DNA of 64,000 nucleotides from the NCBI GenBank assembly GCA_002118135.1, contig BDIU01000350.1, positions 85,289 to 149,288 on the forward strand, in the 5' to 3' direction. Within the stretch, counting starts at the first letter, position 1, and every line of letters begins with the position of its first letter. This document shows, piece by piece, positions 34,629 to 52,951 of the stretch. Both the position numbers and the translations under genes were made by a program. The notes below the pieces were generated by a model. The model had not been told where the DNA came from and ran no database searches. It worked only from the letters and a program-made list of their open reading frames with translations. This DNA comes from Trebouxia sp. TZW2008 (Eukaryota > Chlorophyta > Trebouxiophyceae > Trebouxiales > Trebouxiaceae).

Positions 34629-36212
34629 TCAGGAGTTGGCGCCCTTGACATGGGCAATCAGCGGGTACTTGTGGCTTGATGGGATCTTGTTGTATCCAGT
34701 GACAGATACTACATTGGCCAGCAGGGCACGAGCCATGTAGACTGGGCTCTTGCCAAAAAGGTTGAACTTGAAGTCAGTGTCAAACAGGCCGCTGACGCGG
34801 TAGTCTGCTTCTACACCCTCGCCATGGAAAGCCATGTCCCAGGGAGACAACAGACCCATCTCGTTGTTGATTGTCTGTCCGAGAGCACCGTGCAGGGCCT
34901 CTGGCTCTGCCGACAGCTCAGCCTGCATTACATGTAACAATACGTAAGTCTATCATCTTCATTGTGTGTGCTGATTCATGACAATGACCTGCTGTATTGT
35001 GCAGCAGATGCATTGGTGGTTTTGCAAAGACCCATCATGTTTGCTGATGCATGCAAAGGGGTCTGGCGCAACTTGCAGAGCATGCCAGACTATCTTGCAA
35101 AGATCTGTTCTGTCTGCAGATGCAAATCAAGCAGCGTGCAGTCTGAAACTGTGGTACTTGCTGTTGCCTACAGCTTGACAGAGCAGCGTGTGGCGCACAG
35201 TTGCTTTAGCATGTACCAGAGCAAAAGACAGTTGTGACATCTGACAAGGCATGGCTGCTGCATGTGAACAGCGCAAGTGCACATTACATACATGAGCTAC
35301 AGGATGACAGAAGACTTTCAGTGCACCTTGACAGTGAACAGCGCCATGCATGCTGAAACAGCCAATTTGCAAGTGATGATGTGTGTCAGCTGCACATGCT
35401 GGTGAGCTGTGTGAACTGGTGTTCCAGACAATCATGGTGAGGAAAGCTGTACGTGATGAGCAATGCAGATGCAAGAGCACAAGACATGCTGTGCATGTTG
35501 TGAGTTAAATGGCTCGCACTCACCTGAATGTCGATGTGGGACCTGACAAACTCCAGGTCAGTGCAAGGCTCTGTGCAGTTGATGACAGGCACCATCTCTG
35601 GTCCATTGCCGTACATTGTCCACTTGAACAGGGGTGTGGTGAGAGTCACGGCATAGCCGAAGGAATCGAAGCTGAGAGTGGCGGACTGGTCAGCAAAAGT
35701 TGAGGTCCAAGCAGGTGTCATGCGAACGCCGTTGGCAATGACTGTGAGGGAGCCATCGTCGGCAACAGAAGCCTCAACGCGAATGTCCTTGTAAGCCATG
35801 CCGACGGCACCCACCAAAGTGCCGTTTTCGAAGTGATCTTTCAAATTGGCCGCGATGAAGGCGGCATTCAGCTGGTGCTCCTTCTCGCTGATGATGTTGA
35901 ACGTCTGGTTGGCTTTGCCTGGAAAGTCGAATGTGTGTCCATCAAAACCGGTCAGCAGCGGATCACCTGTACAACATGACAAGCGCTCAGACTTGAACGA
36001 GAGGATCTGTGCAGTCAGCTATGTCATTTGCTTGCGTGTGCCAAACAGAGCATCGTACCGGATGCCCATGCATGATCTTCATGGTGGTGATGGCGGTCGT
36101 GATCGCCGTGACCATTGTGCTGGTTCCAGTGGTCCCAAACACCGTTGGGCTGTGCGTTCAAGAACGCTGGGACCAACGCGAGGACAAGCACTGCGGCTAC
36201 AGCGACCTTCAT
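34629..36212 (-). CDS. Secreted protein with a root-cap/VWD-like domain
   Basis: Three exons: 36212-36059, 35966-35524 and 34922-34629, total 891 nt, 296 residues, phases 1 and 0. Exon 1 gives a signal peptide (MKVAVAAVLVLALVPAFLNA), then a His/Asp-rich stretch (HGDHDRHHHHEDH) that could bind metal. Exon 2 starts GDPLLTGFDGHTFDFPGK and reads QTFNIISEKEHQLNAAF, the opening of the VWD-like fold found in the plant root-cap/LEA-like family, and ends with NCTEPCTDLEF. Exon 3 has HGALGQTINNE and EGVEADYRVSGLFDTDFKF, matching that family's GVLGQT and EG.E.DYRV..LF landmarks. It is predicted extracellular or cell-wall; the biochemical role is unknown for the family. Splice joins are clean. Confidence 0.85.
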
Positions 36213-37152
36213 CGCTCAGCTTGCAACTGCCGGTGACAAGCGCGTAGCAACGACCAGCTGAGCTGCAAGCTGAAGCGACCAGGTATGAGCGATGCGCTCT
36301 GCAGGCGCTGTTCAGCACAGAAATTAGATCAGAAGCTGAAGATCAGGGCGTTGACGATGAAGTTCAAGAATCTGAATCAGGCCCCATGTGGGGTCCATTG
36401 CGACCACGTGAATGATGAAGTCTGACAGCTGAGCTGAGCCTGTGTCACCCAAAAATGGTAGGGAGCGCGCTTCTCTCTGTCACAGCAGAACACCAAACTG
36501 TGTATTCCGGCACGAGGAGTTAGAGTTAGAGTCAGAGCGCACAGTCAGAAGCAGCTTCGCAATCTGCTGCTAAAGATTGGAACGATTGCAGTGGTTTGGC
36601 TCGCATACTCAAACGTGCCACTCTCAGTATGCTAGCAGCACTTGTTTCCTGTTTTCTCGATTGCGTGATACACGAAACAAACAAGGCGCTAGTGTGAATG
36701 CCATACACGGTTGCACAAGTTTGTGAACAAAACAAAGGACACAGCTGTATGCAGGAAAGAACAGCAACTTGCAACAACAACAACACAATTGCAGCCAGTG
36801 GACTTGCAAATCAAAGCATAAGCTGCGCTGTCAGCAGACCTAAGAAGATTGAATTCTGAAAGAAGAACCCTTTGCTTGACTGATGTTGCAACTGCCATGA
36901 GGCTGCATAGGTTCAACCTGTTACTTGCTTAAGCTACCAAACTCGGCATACTATTTGTTGATGATGACAACACTGTCCTCAAGCTGAAAAGTTGTATCCC
37001 CTTGGCTGGTTTGCTTTTGGTTGGATCTGTGCCATTCAGGCACGCCAGAAGCGTGTGTATTTCTGCTGCAGGTGTAGTTTGGCTACACTGGATTGGCAGT
37101 CAGGTGTTGTCTGCAACAAAAAACATCTGTGTTGCTTCTCTTGTGCATGTGT
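36213..37152. other. Intergenic, promoter side of the secreted-protein gene
   Basis: The first 100-150 bases are CpG-rich and probably hold the promoter and leader of the gene ending at 36212. The remainder is low in CG. A minus-strand frame at 36786-36532 has no supporting features. No element was recognised. Confidence 0.45.
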
Positions 37153-40100
37153 TCAAGGCAAGCCGCCCCAAGAGCCAGCCTTTTTGCCCGTCCTGCTGTT
37201 TGCAGCTTGTTTCCTCTTCTGCTCCTCTGCTTCCTTCTTGGCTTTGTCAGCTGCTGCAGCCTCTTTGGGCTTAGTAATCCGCTGGAAAGCCAAGCGCACC
37301 TTGGTGCCGCCATCTATTTGGTCCAAAGGATCTTTTCTCAATCTGCATGATGTTCATCAGGTGAATCATTTGCAACATCTTGCTTCAAAATGTGCCCTGA
37401 GCTCAGATTGCGTTTTATGTTTGCGATTATCTGCAACAAGTTGCTTTAAAACAAGCCTTGAACCCAAATTGCTTTTCAACACAAACACAAGACACGCAAG
37501 CAGAAAGCCAAAAAGGGCGGCTTGAAGGGGAGTCGAGTAACTACTTGGCTAAGCAACTTTCTGTGCACAACTTTGGTTGACCGACGCAGACAAGTTCCAG
37601 GCGAGGCAGGTCAAATGCTTGCACCAGACCTGGCCAAAGCAAACAGCGAGCATTGCGACATGAAGCATTGCATCAGCTTGTATTGCAATGTACCCAGAGG
37701 CATGCAGAAAACAAGCATGCTTTGGCTGCTATTGCGGTTGATGTGCATTCCCTGGCCAGCAGCATGCATGTGACTGGAACACAGAACAACCACATGCATC
37801 ATGACCTGGCTGTGATAAAGTCACAAGACAGTGGCATGCGGTCTGGCCTACCTGTGATTTAGACACAGCCCAATGACTTTTTCCACATCTTGTAGAGTGA
37901 CTTCTTCCCGTCCTTCAAACGCTACCAAAGCTGTGGCTGCTCTGTTAGTCACAATGTCTCCTCGTATCCCATCAACATCCAGCAAGCTGCAGATCTCGCT
38001 GATTTTGAGACGCACGTCAGCTGGCATGCTGACCTTTTTGAGGTTCTTGCTGGCTGTCACTAAGCGCTGCCGCAACTGATCTTGCTCCTTGCTGGCTTGA
38101 TAGCAGAAGTCATCTGGGTTCTGCACCATTTGCATTGAGTGTCTTGGAATCAGCAATTTCCAATTGCTCAAAGAATATGCAGGAAAACATCAAGCAGGAC
38201 TGCATGGTAATGGGTTTGCTGTCAAGTGCAATCGGGCGCTGCCTGAGCCTACACAAAATTGCTTCCTGATACATAACAATACACAAACACTCTAAGGATC
38301 TTCATGCAGTGACCTCAGTCGTAGCAGACCAATACTTAAGTTTCAGCTCATGCTAGCAACCTGCTTTGGCAGACAGCGCCTTGCTTCACAATTGTGAACA
38401 TTGTGAGGCACAAACATTGCCTTGTGATCTGCTTTGCATGAGCCCTGCATAACAACTGCGTGCTGGTTCAATAGTGTTGCAGTTTGACTGAAATACAGCT
38501 AGGTGGCGGAGCTTGCCTGTGGGCAATAGCAGACTTTTTGCGCATGGCAGTTTGCCATGTTACAGATTTGAGCCAGACTAGTTTCAAACAGAATGACAAG
38601 AATTTCTTCAGCTCGCTTGTTTGTACTCTGTTCACAAGAGTAGAAACAAGCGAGCTTCATCACCTCATCATTTGATAAGCCAAGCGATTTGTCCAACAAC
38701 GGATCTCATGGCATTGTAATGGACTCCCTTCATGACGAAGAAGGATCCGAACATAAGGAGGAAGAAGAAGGTGTTATGAGCTCACCTCTTCATAAGCCAA
38801 TTTGTCCAACACCATTTGCAGGCGGGTGTCCACGTCCAGCAGTGTGGTCACATTGACACTCATGCCAAACCTGTCCAGCAGCTGTGGCCTCAGCTCTCCT
38901 TCCTGTGAGCAAAAGAGCACATTTAGCAACAACATCTTTTGCCTGTAGCTCTGTGGCACTATCTGCAGATTGCATTTGCTTTGAGGCAAGTGCTGGCCGG
39001 CCGTGTCTGATTACATGACGCACACATATCTGCCTGCAAGCCATAACACCCAGTGACTCACATCCGGCTCTCTATCCCAGACTATGGACCCCATTGCTTG
39101 ATTGAGACAACTGATGCCTTTTGCCTGAAAGTTGCTGGTGCTGGACGCACAGCAAGATAATCAGGCAATTGAGATTGATTGGAAGGTGGCACCAGCATAT
39201 TGTGGACATGTATCAGAGCCCTGCACACCCTGATTGTCCTTGCCATCAATATGTAGTACAACTGTGTCAAAGCCCATACATTTGGGCCTTTTGTGCACTT
39301 GAGCCTTGCTTGATGCGTTGGACGGACGCATCAGAAGGCAGCAGGTGTTACCACACAGCAAGTGCTATTGTTCCTTTCCAGCAAATTCTGACATGACGTT
39401 CACTCGCAGTGAGATAAGAGTTGTACCGCTCCAAAACATGTGAACTTGCACAAGCTTGCATGATGACTTGCAAAAACTGGACACCGCACCTGAGGGTTGC
39501 CAGAGCCAAGCATGATGAATTTGGCAGGGTGTACAATGCTGACGCCCTCACGCTCCACAGTGTTGAGCCCACTGGCTGCGCTGTCAAGCACCACATCCAC
39601 CAGACCGTCATCTAATAGGTTCACTTCATCCACATACAGTATGCCTCGGTTGGCTTTTGCCTACATGTCAGGCACAGAGGTCAACATGTTGAGTGTGCAC
39701 AAGTTGCCTCAAAAGTTGCAATGCACCAAGGGTTCACTCCATCCACATAGAGAATGCCTCTGTTGGTTTTTGCATGCTTTGCAGGAACAAGGGTATCGAG
39801 ATCGTGCACACGGATCCATTGCATGAAAGGCAATGGGTTCAAGACATTGGCAATGGGTTCAAGACATTGGCAATGAACAGTTTGCTTGGAAAGCTGCGCA
39901 ATTACATCAAGATGTTGAACATGCATCAATGCATGACCATCTTGAAAGACAATCTTTTGGATGGGATTGAGCAAGTGGCACAAGGACATGCTTTGTGCTG
40001 TCATGACAAGACTCTTGTTGAGGTGCACCTTGTTTGAGGCACCCTAGCATGACAGCAAGGGTGCTACAGTCAGGCAGGCAGCAGAGACTGCAAGATGCAT

Positions 40101-41058
40101 GTTCATCAAAGACACAAGTAGCATACCAGCAGCCCAGGTTCATATGCTTTGATACCCTCTTGAAGCGCTTTCTCGATATCTATGGTGCCACATATCCTGT
40201 CCTCTGTTGCACCCAAAGGCAGTTCAACCTGAAACCGAACTTCAGCTAGTCAGGTGATCAGTTCTTGTCAGATCACTGTCTCCTCGCGAGTATGCTTGCG
40301 CTTGCCCTCTTGAATGCACATCACACACAAGAAACAATAGTCAATGCCAAAGTTGCAACTCAGATCAATGTCAATTGCAGTGCTGACAGAATGACAGCAT
40401 GCCAGATTGCAGACAGCACTGCAACAATATGCGTGACAAACGCAGAGGGCAGTACCAGGGGCGTTTTGGCGCGTCCTGTTGGCAAGGGGTCTCCATTCCT
40501 GTATGCTTGCAGTGCTGTTGGTCCCATAAGATTCGTGTCAGTTGGGCTGCTGTTGAAAGGGTCATCAGGTACAACATCAATTTCTGGCAGCAGATCTACC
40601 ATGGCTCTGACCTGCAGAAAAAAGTTGCTTTCGCATGTTTTTCTTGTCTGTCAAAGCAACACGTGGCAACAAGGCCTGCGACTATGTAAGCATGAACAAG
40701 CACTCACAGCAACTGATTTGCCTGTGCCTCTGTCCCCCATGATAAGAACCCCTCCAATCTTGGGGTCTACAACGTTCAGCAGGATAGCAAGCTTCATGTC
40801 TTCTTGACCAGCTATTTTGACGAAAGGTAGGGTCGGAATCTTGTCTACAGGCTTGGCACGCTCTGCGACGACAGCTGCAACCACGGCAGCGACTGTATGA
40901 CGATAAGACCTGCTTTTTTGCCGGGACTGCTGTGACTTGACTACACAGCCCCAGGCTCTGCATAGCGGAAGGCTTGAGGGGAGTGCAGGCCTGCGATGAT
41001 AATGCGCCGGACCACAGTCTTGCAGCACTCCCGTATGCACCGCATGCAACGTGCTCAT
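37153..41058 (-). CDS. CHLI: Magnesium chelatase subunit I, probably ChlI2-type
   Basis: Seven exons: 41058-40708, 40611-40456, 40228-40127, 39660-39490, 38902-38786, 38120-37852 and 37342-37153, total 1356 nt, 451 residues; all phases agree. Start [16 protein letters not shown] is followed by a plausible plastid transit peptide. AAA+ features: [20 protein letters not shown], Walker A GDRGTGKS (108-115), [33 protein letters not shown], Walker [69 protein letters not shown]. With ChlD and ChlH it inserts Mg into protoporphyrin IX using ATP. The tail (about 50 residues, Lys/Ala/Glu-rich, ending [10 protein letters not shown]) is longer than in ChlI1. Together with [11 protein letters not shown] this resembles the second algal paralogue from memory, so the paralogue call is less certain than ChlI itself. 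Confidence 0.93.
38645..38700 (-). repeat. Partial copy of the end of ChlI exon 5
   Basis: The minus strand reads [17 protein letters not shown], resembling [10 protein letters not shown] at the end of the exon 38902-38786 with an internal insertion. This copy lies 3' of the working exon. Confidence 0.55.
39722..39793 (-). repeat. Decayed copy of the ChlI Walker B exon
   Basis: Reads [20 protein letters not shown]. It copies the start of the working exon at 39660 ([18 protein letters not shown]) with the Walker B Glu changed to Gly, then breaks off. It lies immediately 5' in transcript order. An adjacent 21-base direct repeat (39829-39870, GCAATGGGTTCAAGACATTG) shows further local duplication. 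Confidence 0.82.
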
Positions 41059-42148
41059 TTTGCCTGCCGGCGGTTGCACAGCGCAAAGCTTCTTCTGTCG
41101 AGCATGACTTGCATGCTAACGATTCAAATCCTTGTTCTGATCCTGCTGACTAAACCTTGAAGCAAGTTTCTTCCTGGCCTGCCAACAAGGTGCAAAGACT
41201 GCTTGTAAGGTACATGGTAGTCAACGTCTGCATGCTTGCAATCGATGTACCATAACATGTTGGACACCAGCCTGACGTTTTCATGATGACTGCCTCATGC
41301 TGAAGGGACGGGCTTGCTGACCGTTACTGTCATGCTGTATGCTTCAAACTGGCATGATTGCTGCTGCATATAAAGTAGCTAGCATATGTGGAAACATGTC
41401 TGGAATGCGGCTTACTAATCAAATATGATATTCTTATGTCTCCCAAGCCTGGCAAGCTATGCAGTCAAGTTGATTGTGAAAGCAGCTTCGTGCTGTCAAT
41501 GTTGTTGCACCACTTTGCAGCATATACCTAATGTAGGCTACACATGCAATTAATGTACTGCATGAAAGCAAAGAAGATGGCTGCTTGCAAGCTGCTTGCA
41601 AGCATGTCTGAAGTTGGATTGTGAGCAAGGTTGGATCAAGCCATGACCACCTTTAGCTTCAAATGCCATGAGATCTCTGCTGCAAACACAGCGCTAGCTG
41701 ATGCATTCCTGCTGAGCATCATGTGAAACGATTCACACTGCATGCTTCTGCTGTCTGCATGTCTGGAACACCAAGCTGCGTCAGAAGTGTGTGATTGCTG
41801 CATCCCTGAGTAGCTGCTTTGCTGTGTCACGTCCATCATCTGTCAACAGCCTTGTAACTGCTGACTCCACAAGCCTGGCAGAAACATGACTTGTTGGCAC
41901 GCAGAGCATCTGATGTTGGTACAATGTCTCTTGTGGGTTGCAAGTGCTGTCATGCTGCTGCAGCTGGTGACTCATCAAGTGCATAGACTATCAGGCTCTC
42001 CACAGTCCTGAGTGCAACAGAGCATATGTTGCTTGTGCATGACAAAAGTTGTGAACGTTGCTGCACAACATGTGGCTGATGCTATGCATGTCAGCGTATG
42101 AGATGCGCATATACAGTGCTGCAATGTGCCATCAGATCTTGGTCCAGC
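41059..42148. other. Intergenic between ChlI and cornichon
   Basis: The 150 bases next to ChlI are CpG-rich and probably its promoter. The remainder is TGCATG-rich, low-CG DNA without recognisable genes, RNA or repeats. Confidence 0.45.
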
Positions 42149-42698
42149 TTACCTGTAGATTATGAGTACAAAGGCAAAAAGAAAGATGACAAGTTTGATC
42201 ATCCTTGTCATCTTCTGTTTTGGCAATTGCCTGAAGATTTCCGTGACATCAACTATGTGATCTCGTTGCAGATACATCCGCAAATTCCAAAGACAAACTA
42301 CAATCTGGACAGCTGCTGATATCCATTTGCCGCTGATTGTAAGGAAAACTGCAAGAACTCCATTGACCCCGTACTCAACTGGCTGCAGCAAGCATACATT
42401 GTGGGGTGTGACTTGCAAGGGCTGCTACTGGCAAACAGCTTTGCAATGAGCAGCAGTTGCACTGCAAACTCACCACCCATTTATTCAAGGCTGCTGAGGC
42501 ATCATGAGGGTTTACAAAGTCATTCTCCAAATCGGACAGGCTGATGAGCTGCAAAGTGCACACAGAGTCCATGCATGCTTTTATTCGAAACCAAAAGTGC
42601 TAGCGAGCAGCCTATTGTAAACCTACCGAATACATGGTGATGCCAAGCAGACCAGCCTGCATCAAGAACGCTAGCAACCAGATCAGCACGTTGATCAT
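42149..42698 (-). CDS. CNIH: Cornichon homologue, ER cargo receptor
   Basis: Three exons: 42698-42627, 42548-42474 and 42382-42149, phases 0 and 0, 126 residues. TM1 is MINVLIWLLAFLMQAGLLG. The cornichon signature LISLSDLENDFVNPHDASA follows, then NKWVPVEYGVNGVLAVFLT (TM2), WNLRMYLQRDHIVDVTEIF and RQLPKQKMTRMIKLVIFLF (last TM). Cornichons recruit transmembrane cargo into COPII vesicles at the ER. The stop TAA is formed by AGG TAA GCT, which also reads as a strong GTAAGC donor. The real protein may therefore splice on to a short acidic tail as in plants (usual length about 135-145). I report the unspliced end. The start lies in CpG-rich DNA. Confidence 0.92.
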
Positions 42699-44046
42699 GA
42701 TTCAGCTTGATTGTATCGGCCAGGCTGTGGCAGTGCGTATTATAGAAGACACTGCGTCAAAGTCTTTCTGATCGTAAGCCAGGCCGATACAACACCTGCT
42801 GCCGGAACCGAGGCTGAATTCAAAAGCAACGCAACTGATATAATTTCGCGCAGATTTGCCAGCAGCAATCGACGCCTAGACAAGTGGTAGCGTGCGCTCT
42901 TGCATGCGTTTGCAACGCAAGTCGACTGCTGGCCATTTGACCGTCACTGGGAGAAGCGTAAGAGTCAGCTAGTCTCTGTCCTTCACCCTGTGCTGCATGC
43001 ACCTTGCAGCGTGTGCAGGTTGTGCCCCTAAAGCAAGCTTTTGATGCAACGCTGTGTGAATTCCCTACAGTTACACACTGTGGTGGACTGGCTCCAGATT
43101 GGAATGTCTCAGACCGAATGTCAGTCCCAAGAACGAGTCTCAAACAAAGCTTGCTCCAAAATTGTTGTCAGCAAAGGGGTGAGTCGAGTGTGCTCTGTTA
43201 CAGGCTTCAAACATACAGTTCACTCAAAACGCGCTGTTGCCACAGCTGACGCCATGAACAGCATGACCTGGTCAGCCACATTGACAACATAACTACACAT
43301 CTAAACTGTTAAGGAAGCTGCTGGTGAAGCTCCAGTATGAATAGTTTCAAGAAACTGTGTTGCAATGTCAAGAGGATCTAATTGTGTCACCCAAGAGCAA
43401 GAGGCTCAGCAAAACATCGCTGGTATGCTGTCCTTGAGAGGACTGAAGGTCCAGTAGCATCCATGTATTGCCTGGTGCTGCAGCATACACATGCAATGTG
43501 AACACTACATTGGTGCTGGGAGCCTGTCTTAGTTATCTGGAAACCCCAATGAAAATGTATTTCGTCAAGGCATGTGCTGAGCACCAATCCACAGGATCCA
43601 GATGCTGATGGCTTTCGCGCAGATACAACCAACTGAACGAGCTGCTACTGCCTTAGTCAAAACGCCGACTCTGATGATCAACTGGGCAGCATGACTGCAG
43701 CGTCAGACGCCGCAGTCATGCTGCATTTTGCTGCTGTGCCCTTCTGCTTTTGCAGCCTGGACAGTTGACGTTTCCAGCACTGCCAGGCCTGTTCTGTCAT
43801 TGTTATGGACTTGACCATTGTTGCATGTTATCTGCTACATGGACCCAAAGGGCCAGATCATGCAAAGGACTGCTGCCTACTACAAAAGCGCATATGCGGC
43901 ATGGCCTGCCAGATATAACGCAGATGCTGAGATTGGAACAACAAAATCGTGCACAAAGCTACGGCTTGACTATGGTCACCAATAACATAACTTGCCACTT
44001 GCAGGCAGTCCAGCAGGACATGTCACTTGGGCTGAGAGAAAAGGCC
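42699..44046. other. Intergenic; cornichon promoter, possible unplaced exons
   Basis: About 42700-43250 is CpG-rich. A minus-strand frame at 43100-42870 (SVASKACFRGTTCTRCKVH) and an ATG reading MASAVATARFE near 43250 look transit-peptide-like. No downstream exon exists before the cornichon start, so they were not called. The rest shows nothing recognisable. Confidence 0.4.
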
Positions 44047-44595
44047 TCATGCGCATGTGCAGTGTGCATAAGCACATTTAGCATGAGCAACTCTGCCAGC
44101 TGCAACTTGGATGCAACAAGCAGCTAAGAATGTAAAGCTGCCGTGACGTCGCTTATTGGAAGCACGGTACATCATGAAGACACCAACAAGCACTGCTGGC
44201 ACAGCACTCCAGAGTAGAAGACACACACCCTCGAGCCCACACTTGCGGGCCGTTCTGATGATGATGCAGAACAGAAGTTGTCTGACTGCACCACCCAAGC
44301 GAACACAAATCACCAGTGGCAAGCAAGAAACACGCGGGCTGCAAAACAGAGCTGCACGAAGTTTGATCTGAACGAGTTTGCGCTGAGCGTTCTTTACTGT
44401 GGTCGTCAAACATGTTGATCTGCTGCGTCCGACTGTCAGCAACGAACGCAATCGTCCCCCGTGATGGCAATGTCGGAAGCTTCTGGCGCTTCTAGTGATC
44501 ATGACCAGCGTGAAGGCAAATTTGGCAAAGCTCCGAAACCATGACTGACGTGGCCTCCTGTAACCCTGGAGATTCGTTGCAGCTCGCAAAAGCAT
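44047..44595 (-). CDS. Hypothetical protein with mitochondrial-type presequence and hydrophobic C-terminal half
   Basis: A single open frame of 182 residues from ATG 44595. The N-terminus (MLLRAATNLQGYRRPRQSWF) is rich in Arg/Ser and lacks acidic residues, as in mitochondrial presequences. The C-terminal half has hydrophobic stretches (LLFCIIIRTA, GVCLLLWSAVPAVLVGVFMM) followed by a basic YRASNKRRHG. I do not recognise the family. A second frame (ATG 44470, MPSRGTIAFVADSRTQQ) overlaps, so splicing may change the product. The start is only 118 bases from the FtsH start, head to head, in CpG-rich DNA, which supports a real divergent transcript. Confidence 0.4.
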   Translation of the reverse strand: MLLRAATNLQGYRRPRQSWFRSFAKFAFTLVMITRSARSFRHCHHGGRLRSLLTVGRSRSTCLTTTVKNAQRKLVQIKLRAALFCSPRVSCLPLVICVRLGGAVRQLLFCIIIRTARKCGLEGVCLLLWSAVPAVLVGVFMMYRASNKRRHGSFTFLAACCIQVAAGRVAHAKCAYAHCTCA

Positions 44596-44713
44596 CAATC
44601 AATCATACCTTTGGCTCACTAGCATTGCTGCAGCCACAGAACGTTATCACGCAGGGCTGCAAAAGCTCTTGTTCTATTGCTACTCATTTCATACTATCTG
44701 TGGAAAAGCAAAC
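44596..44713. promoter_or_regulatory. Short divergent intergenic region, putative bidirectional promoter
   Basis: 118 bases separate the FtsH ATG from the ATG of the divergent hypothetical frame. CG frequency is high on both sides of it, including the first exons. No TATA or factor site can be named with confidence. Confidence 0.45.
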
Positions 44714-51563
<6,850 letters not shown>

Positions 51564-51808
51564 TCTATTGCAGCTTACAAATGTTCATGTGTCATCTTTT
51601 TCATTAGTGACTTGGCCTAGTGGTTTCTCTTTATCGTTGTTTTGAGTGTGTGCTGAGGTGTGCAAATTTTCAAAGCTTTGAACTGACTTTGTGTCATGCA
51701 AACATTGCTTTCCCTGTCGAACCCTGTCATCACTGATGGGTTTCGTGTTGCTGTCCAAGTAAGCATCCTAACATTTCTTTGGCAATTCGACCATGTCTGT
51801 TACACACA

Positions 51809-52577
51809 TCAGTGTTCATATTGTTGTTGCCTGACATACGCTGGCAAGGATCGGCTGTATAAGCCGTTCTCTCCAGCATTTCGCCCTGCATAAGCTGCAT
51901 CAGCCACTGTGAGTGATTTGGAATCGCACTCCATCTGGATCTTCCGCAGCTCCTCCTGCGACCGTTGGTCTTCGCGGAAGCGATGGTAGGGTTGGAATTG
52001 GATGTCCGACCTCTGGTTTCATGCTTTGCTGTCCCACCGGCATGCTCGCCGACATGCTGTGGACACGCATATCCAAAGGCAGGCCTGCATCTTAAAGTCG
52101 ACACATTGACAGCAATGACATTGCTGTCAATGTCATGGCCAGCTGGAAAGCTGGTGCTCAAGCCCTGCAACATGCATTGCGGATTGTCCTCAACGAAATT
52201 GGCAGAAACGCAGATCATACAGGCAGAATGCAGCTGGGGGCCGGTTGCACAAGACTTCATGCCAAGGTGATCATGATGGATATTGCAACCAATACAGCCT
52301 GGCAGGCTGCATGCACAACAACCGTTGGCAGCGATGATTTTGGCGGCAAAGCGGGCGAAAGAGACTGCTGGCGTTAACGAACGTCCGCTCAAAACGGCTG
52401 CTTGCAAAGCACGTGGCCAGCATGCGCCTGACCATGGCGGAGCTTTTGGACACCCAACAGAAGAATTGGGAAGCCTCGAAGCCTTGAAGGCGCCTCGCCG
52501 GCGTTTTGCCAGAGGATCTGCCTTGCTTGCATAGAGCTGTAGCAGCGTGCCAGCTGCATGCGTGACTTGAAGGTCAT
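51809..52577 (-). CDS. Hypothetical small protein, possibly mitochondrial, divergent from the bZIP gene
   Basis: ATG 52577 opens MTFKSRMQLARCYSSMQARQ, an Arg/Ser-rich presequence-like start, followed by GEAPSRLRGFPILLL. A separate C-terminal exon near 52005-51809 reads FQPYHRFREDQRSQEELRKI and continues to YSRSLPAYVRQQQYEH before TGA at 51809-51811, entered after CCAG. The composition of the last exon (charged, amphipathic) looks coding. Whether other exons lie between, and their phases, is unresolved. I do not recognise the family. The start shares the CpG-rich region 52400-53000 with the bZIP gene. Confidence 0.42.
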
Positions 52578-52951
52578 CTAAAGCATGACCTGCCGGGTCC
52601 CGCCAGAATTTTGGCTAAGACGGTGCAACGGCGCATGATGTAAGGTGCTTGTCAAAGCCTGTTGGGGCGGATCGAGACTGGGAGGGCGGTTACCCTTCAA
52701 TGCCCTTCAAGCCTCAGTATGGCAATCGGCGGAAGACGGATTCTCAAACCTATTACCATACCTGCTAGAACACCTGCCAAAAATCCTAATCGCAGGGAGC
52801 AATCGCGAGGTTCTACGACATAGCCCGCGTGTGCTGCTTGATCAGCGACCAGTGTCGTGAAGACAGAGCTTCGCCCGCCGCAAGGCAGGCTCAGTCTGGC
52901 AGGCGCTGGCTGTTGTGCGTGTGGCCGGTCGGCAGTTGTGAAGCTATAGCG
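52578..52951. promoter_or_regulatory. Divergent CpG-rich intergenic region, putative bidirectional promoter
   Basis: 374 bases lie between two head-to-head starts. It is visibly richer in CG than the introns and 3' regions nearby. No specific factor sites can be named. Confidence 0.4.

Noticed and set aside
38503..38785. A missing micro-exon between ChlI exons 5 and 6
   Set aside because: Aligning [15 protein letters not shown] with the family segment IVEERARFDSNPKDF shows equal length, so nothing is missing.
40360..40807. Plus-strand frame of 180 residues over ChlI exons 1 and 2
   Set aside because: It is antisense to securely identified ChlI exons and shows no homology.
41059..41086. Upstream extension of ChlI to about 41086
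   Set aside because: The in-frame upstream start would be GTG; the ATG at 41058 gives a normal transit-peptide start.
51730..52407. 225-residue minus-strand frame as a single gene
   Set aside because: The composition is odd (many Cys, His, Met scattered) and another frame in the same interval gives a more protein-like C-terminal exon, so the long frame is probably a by-product of CG-rich DNA.
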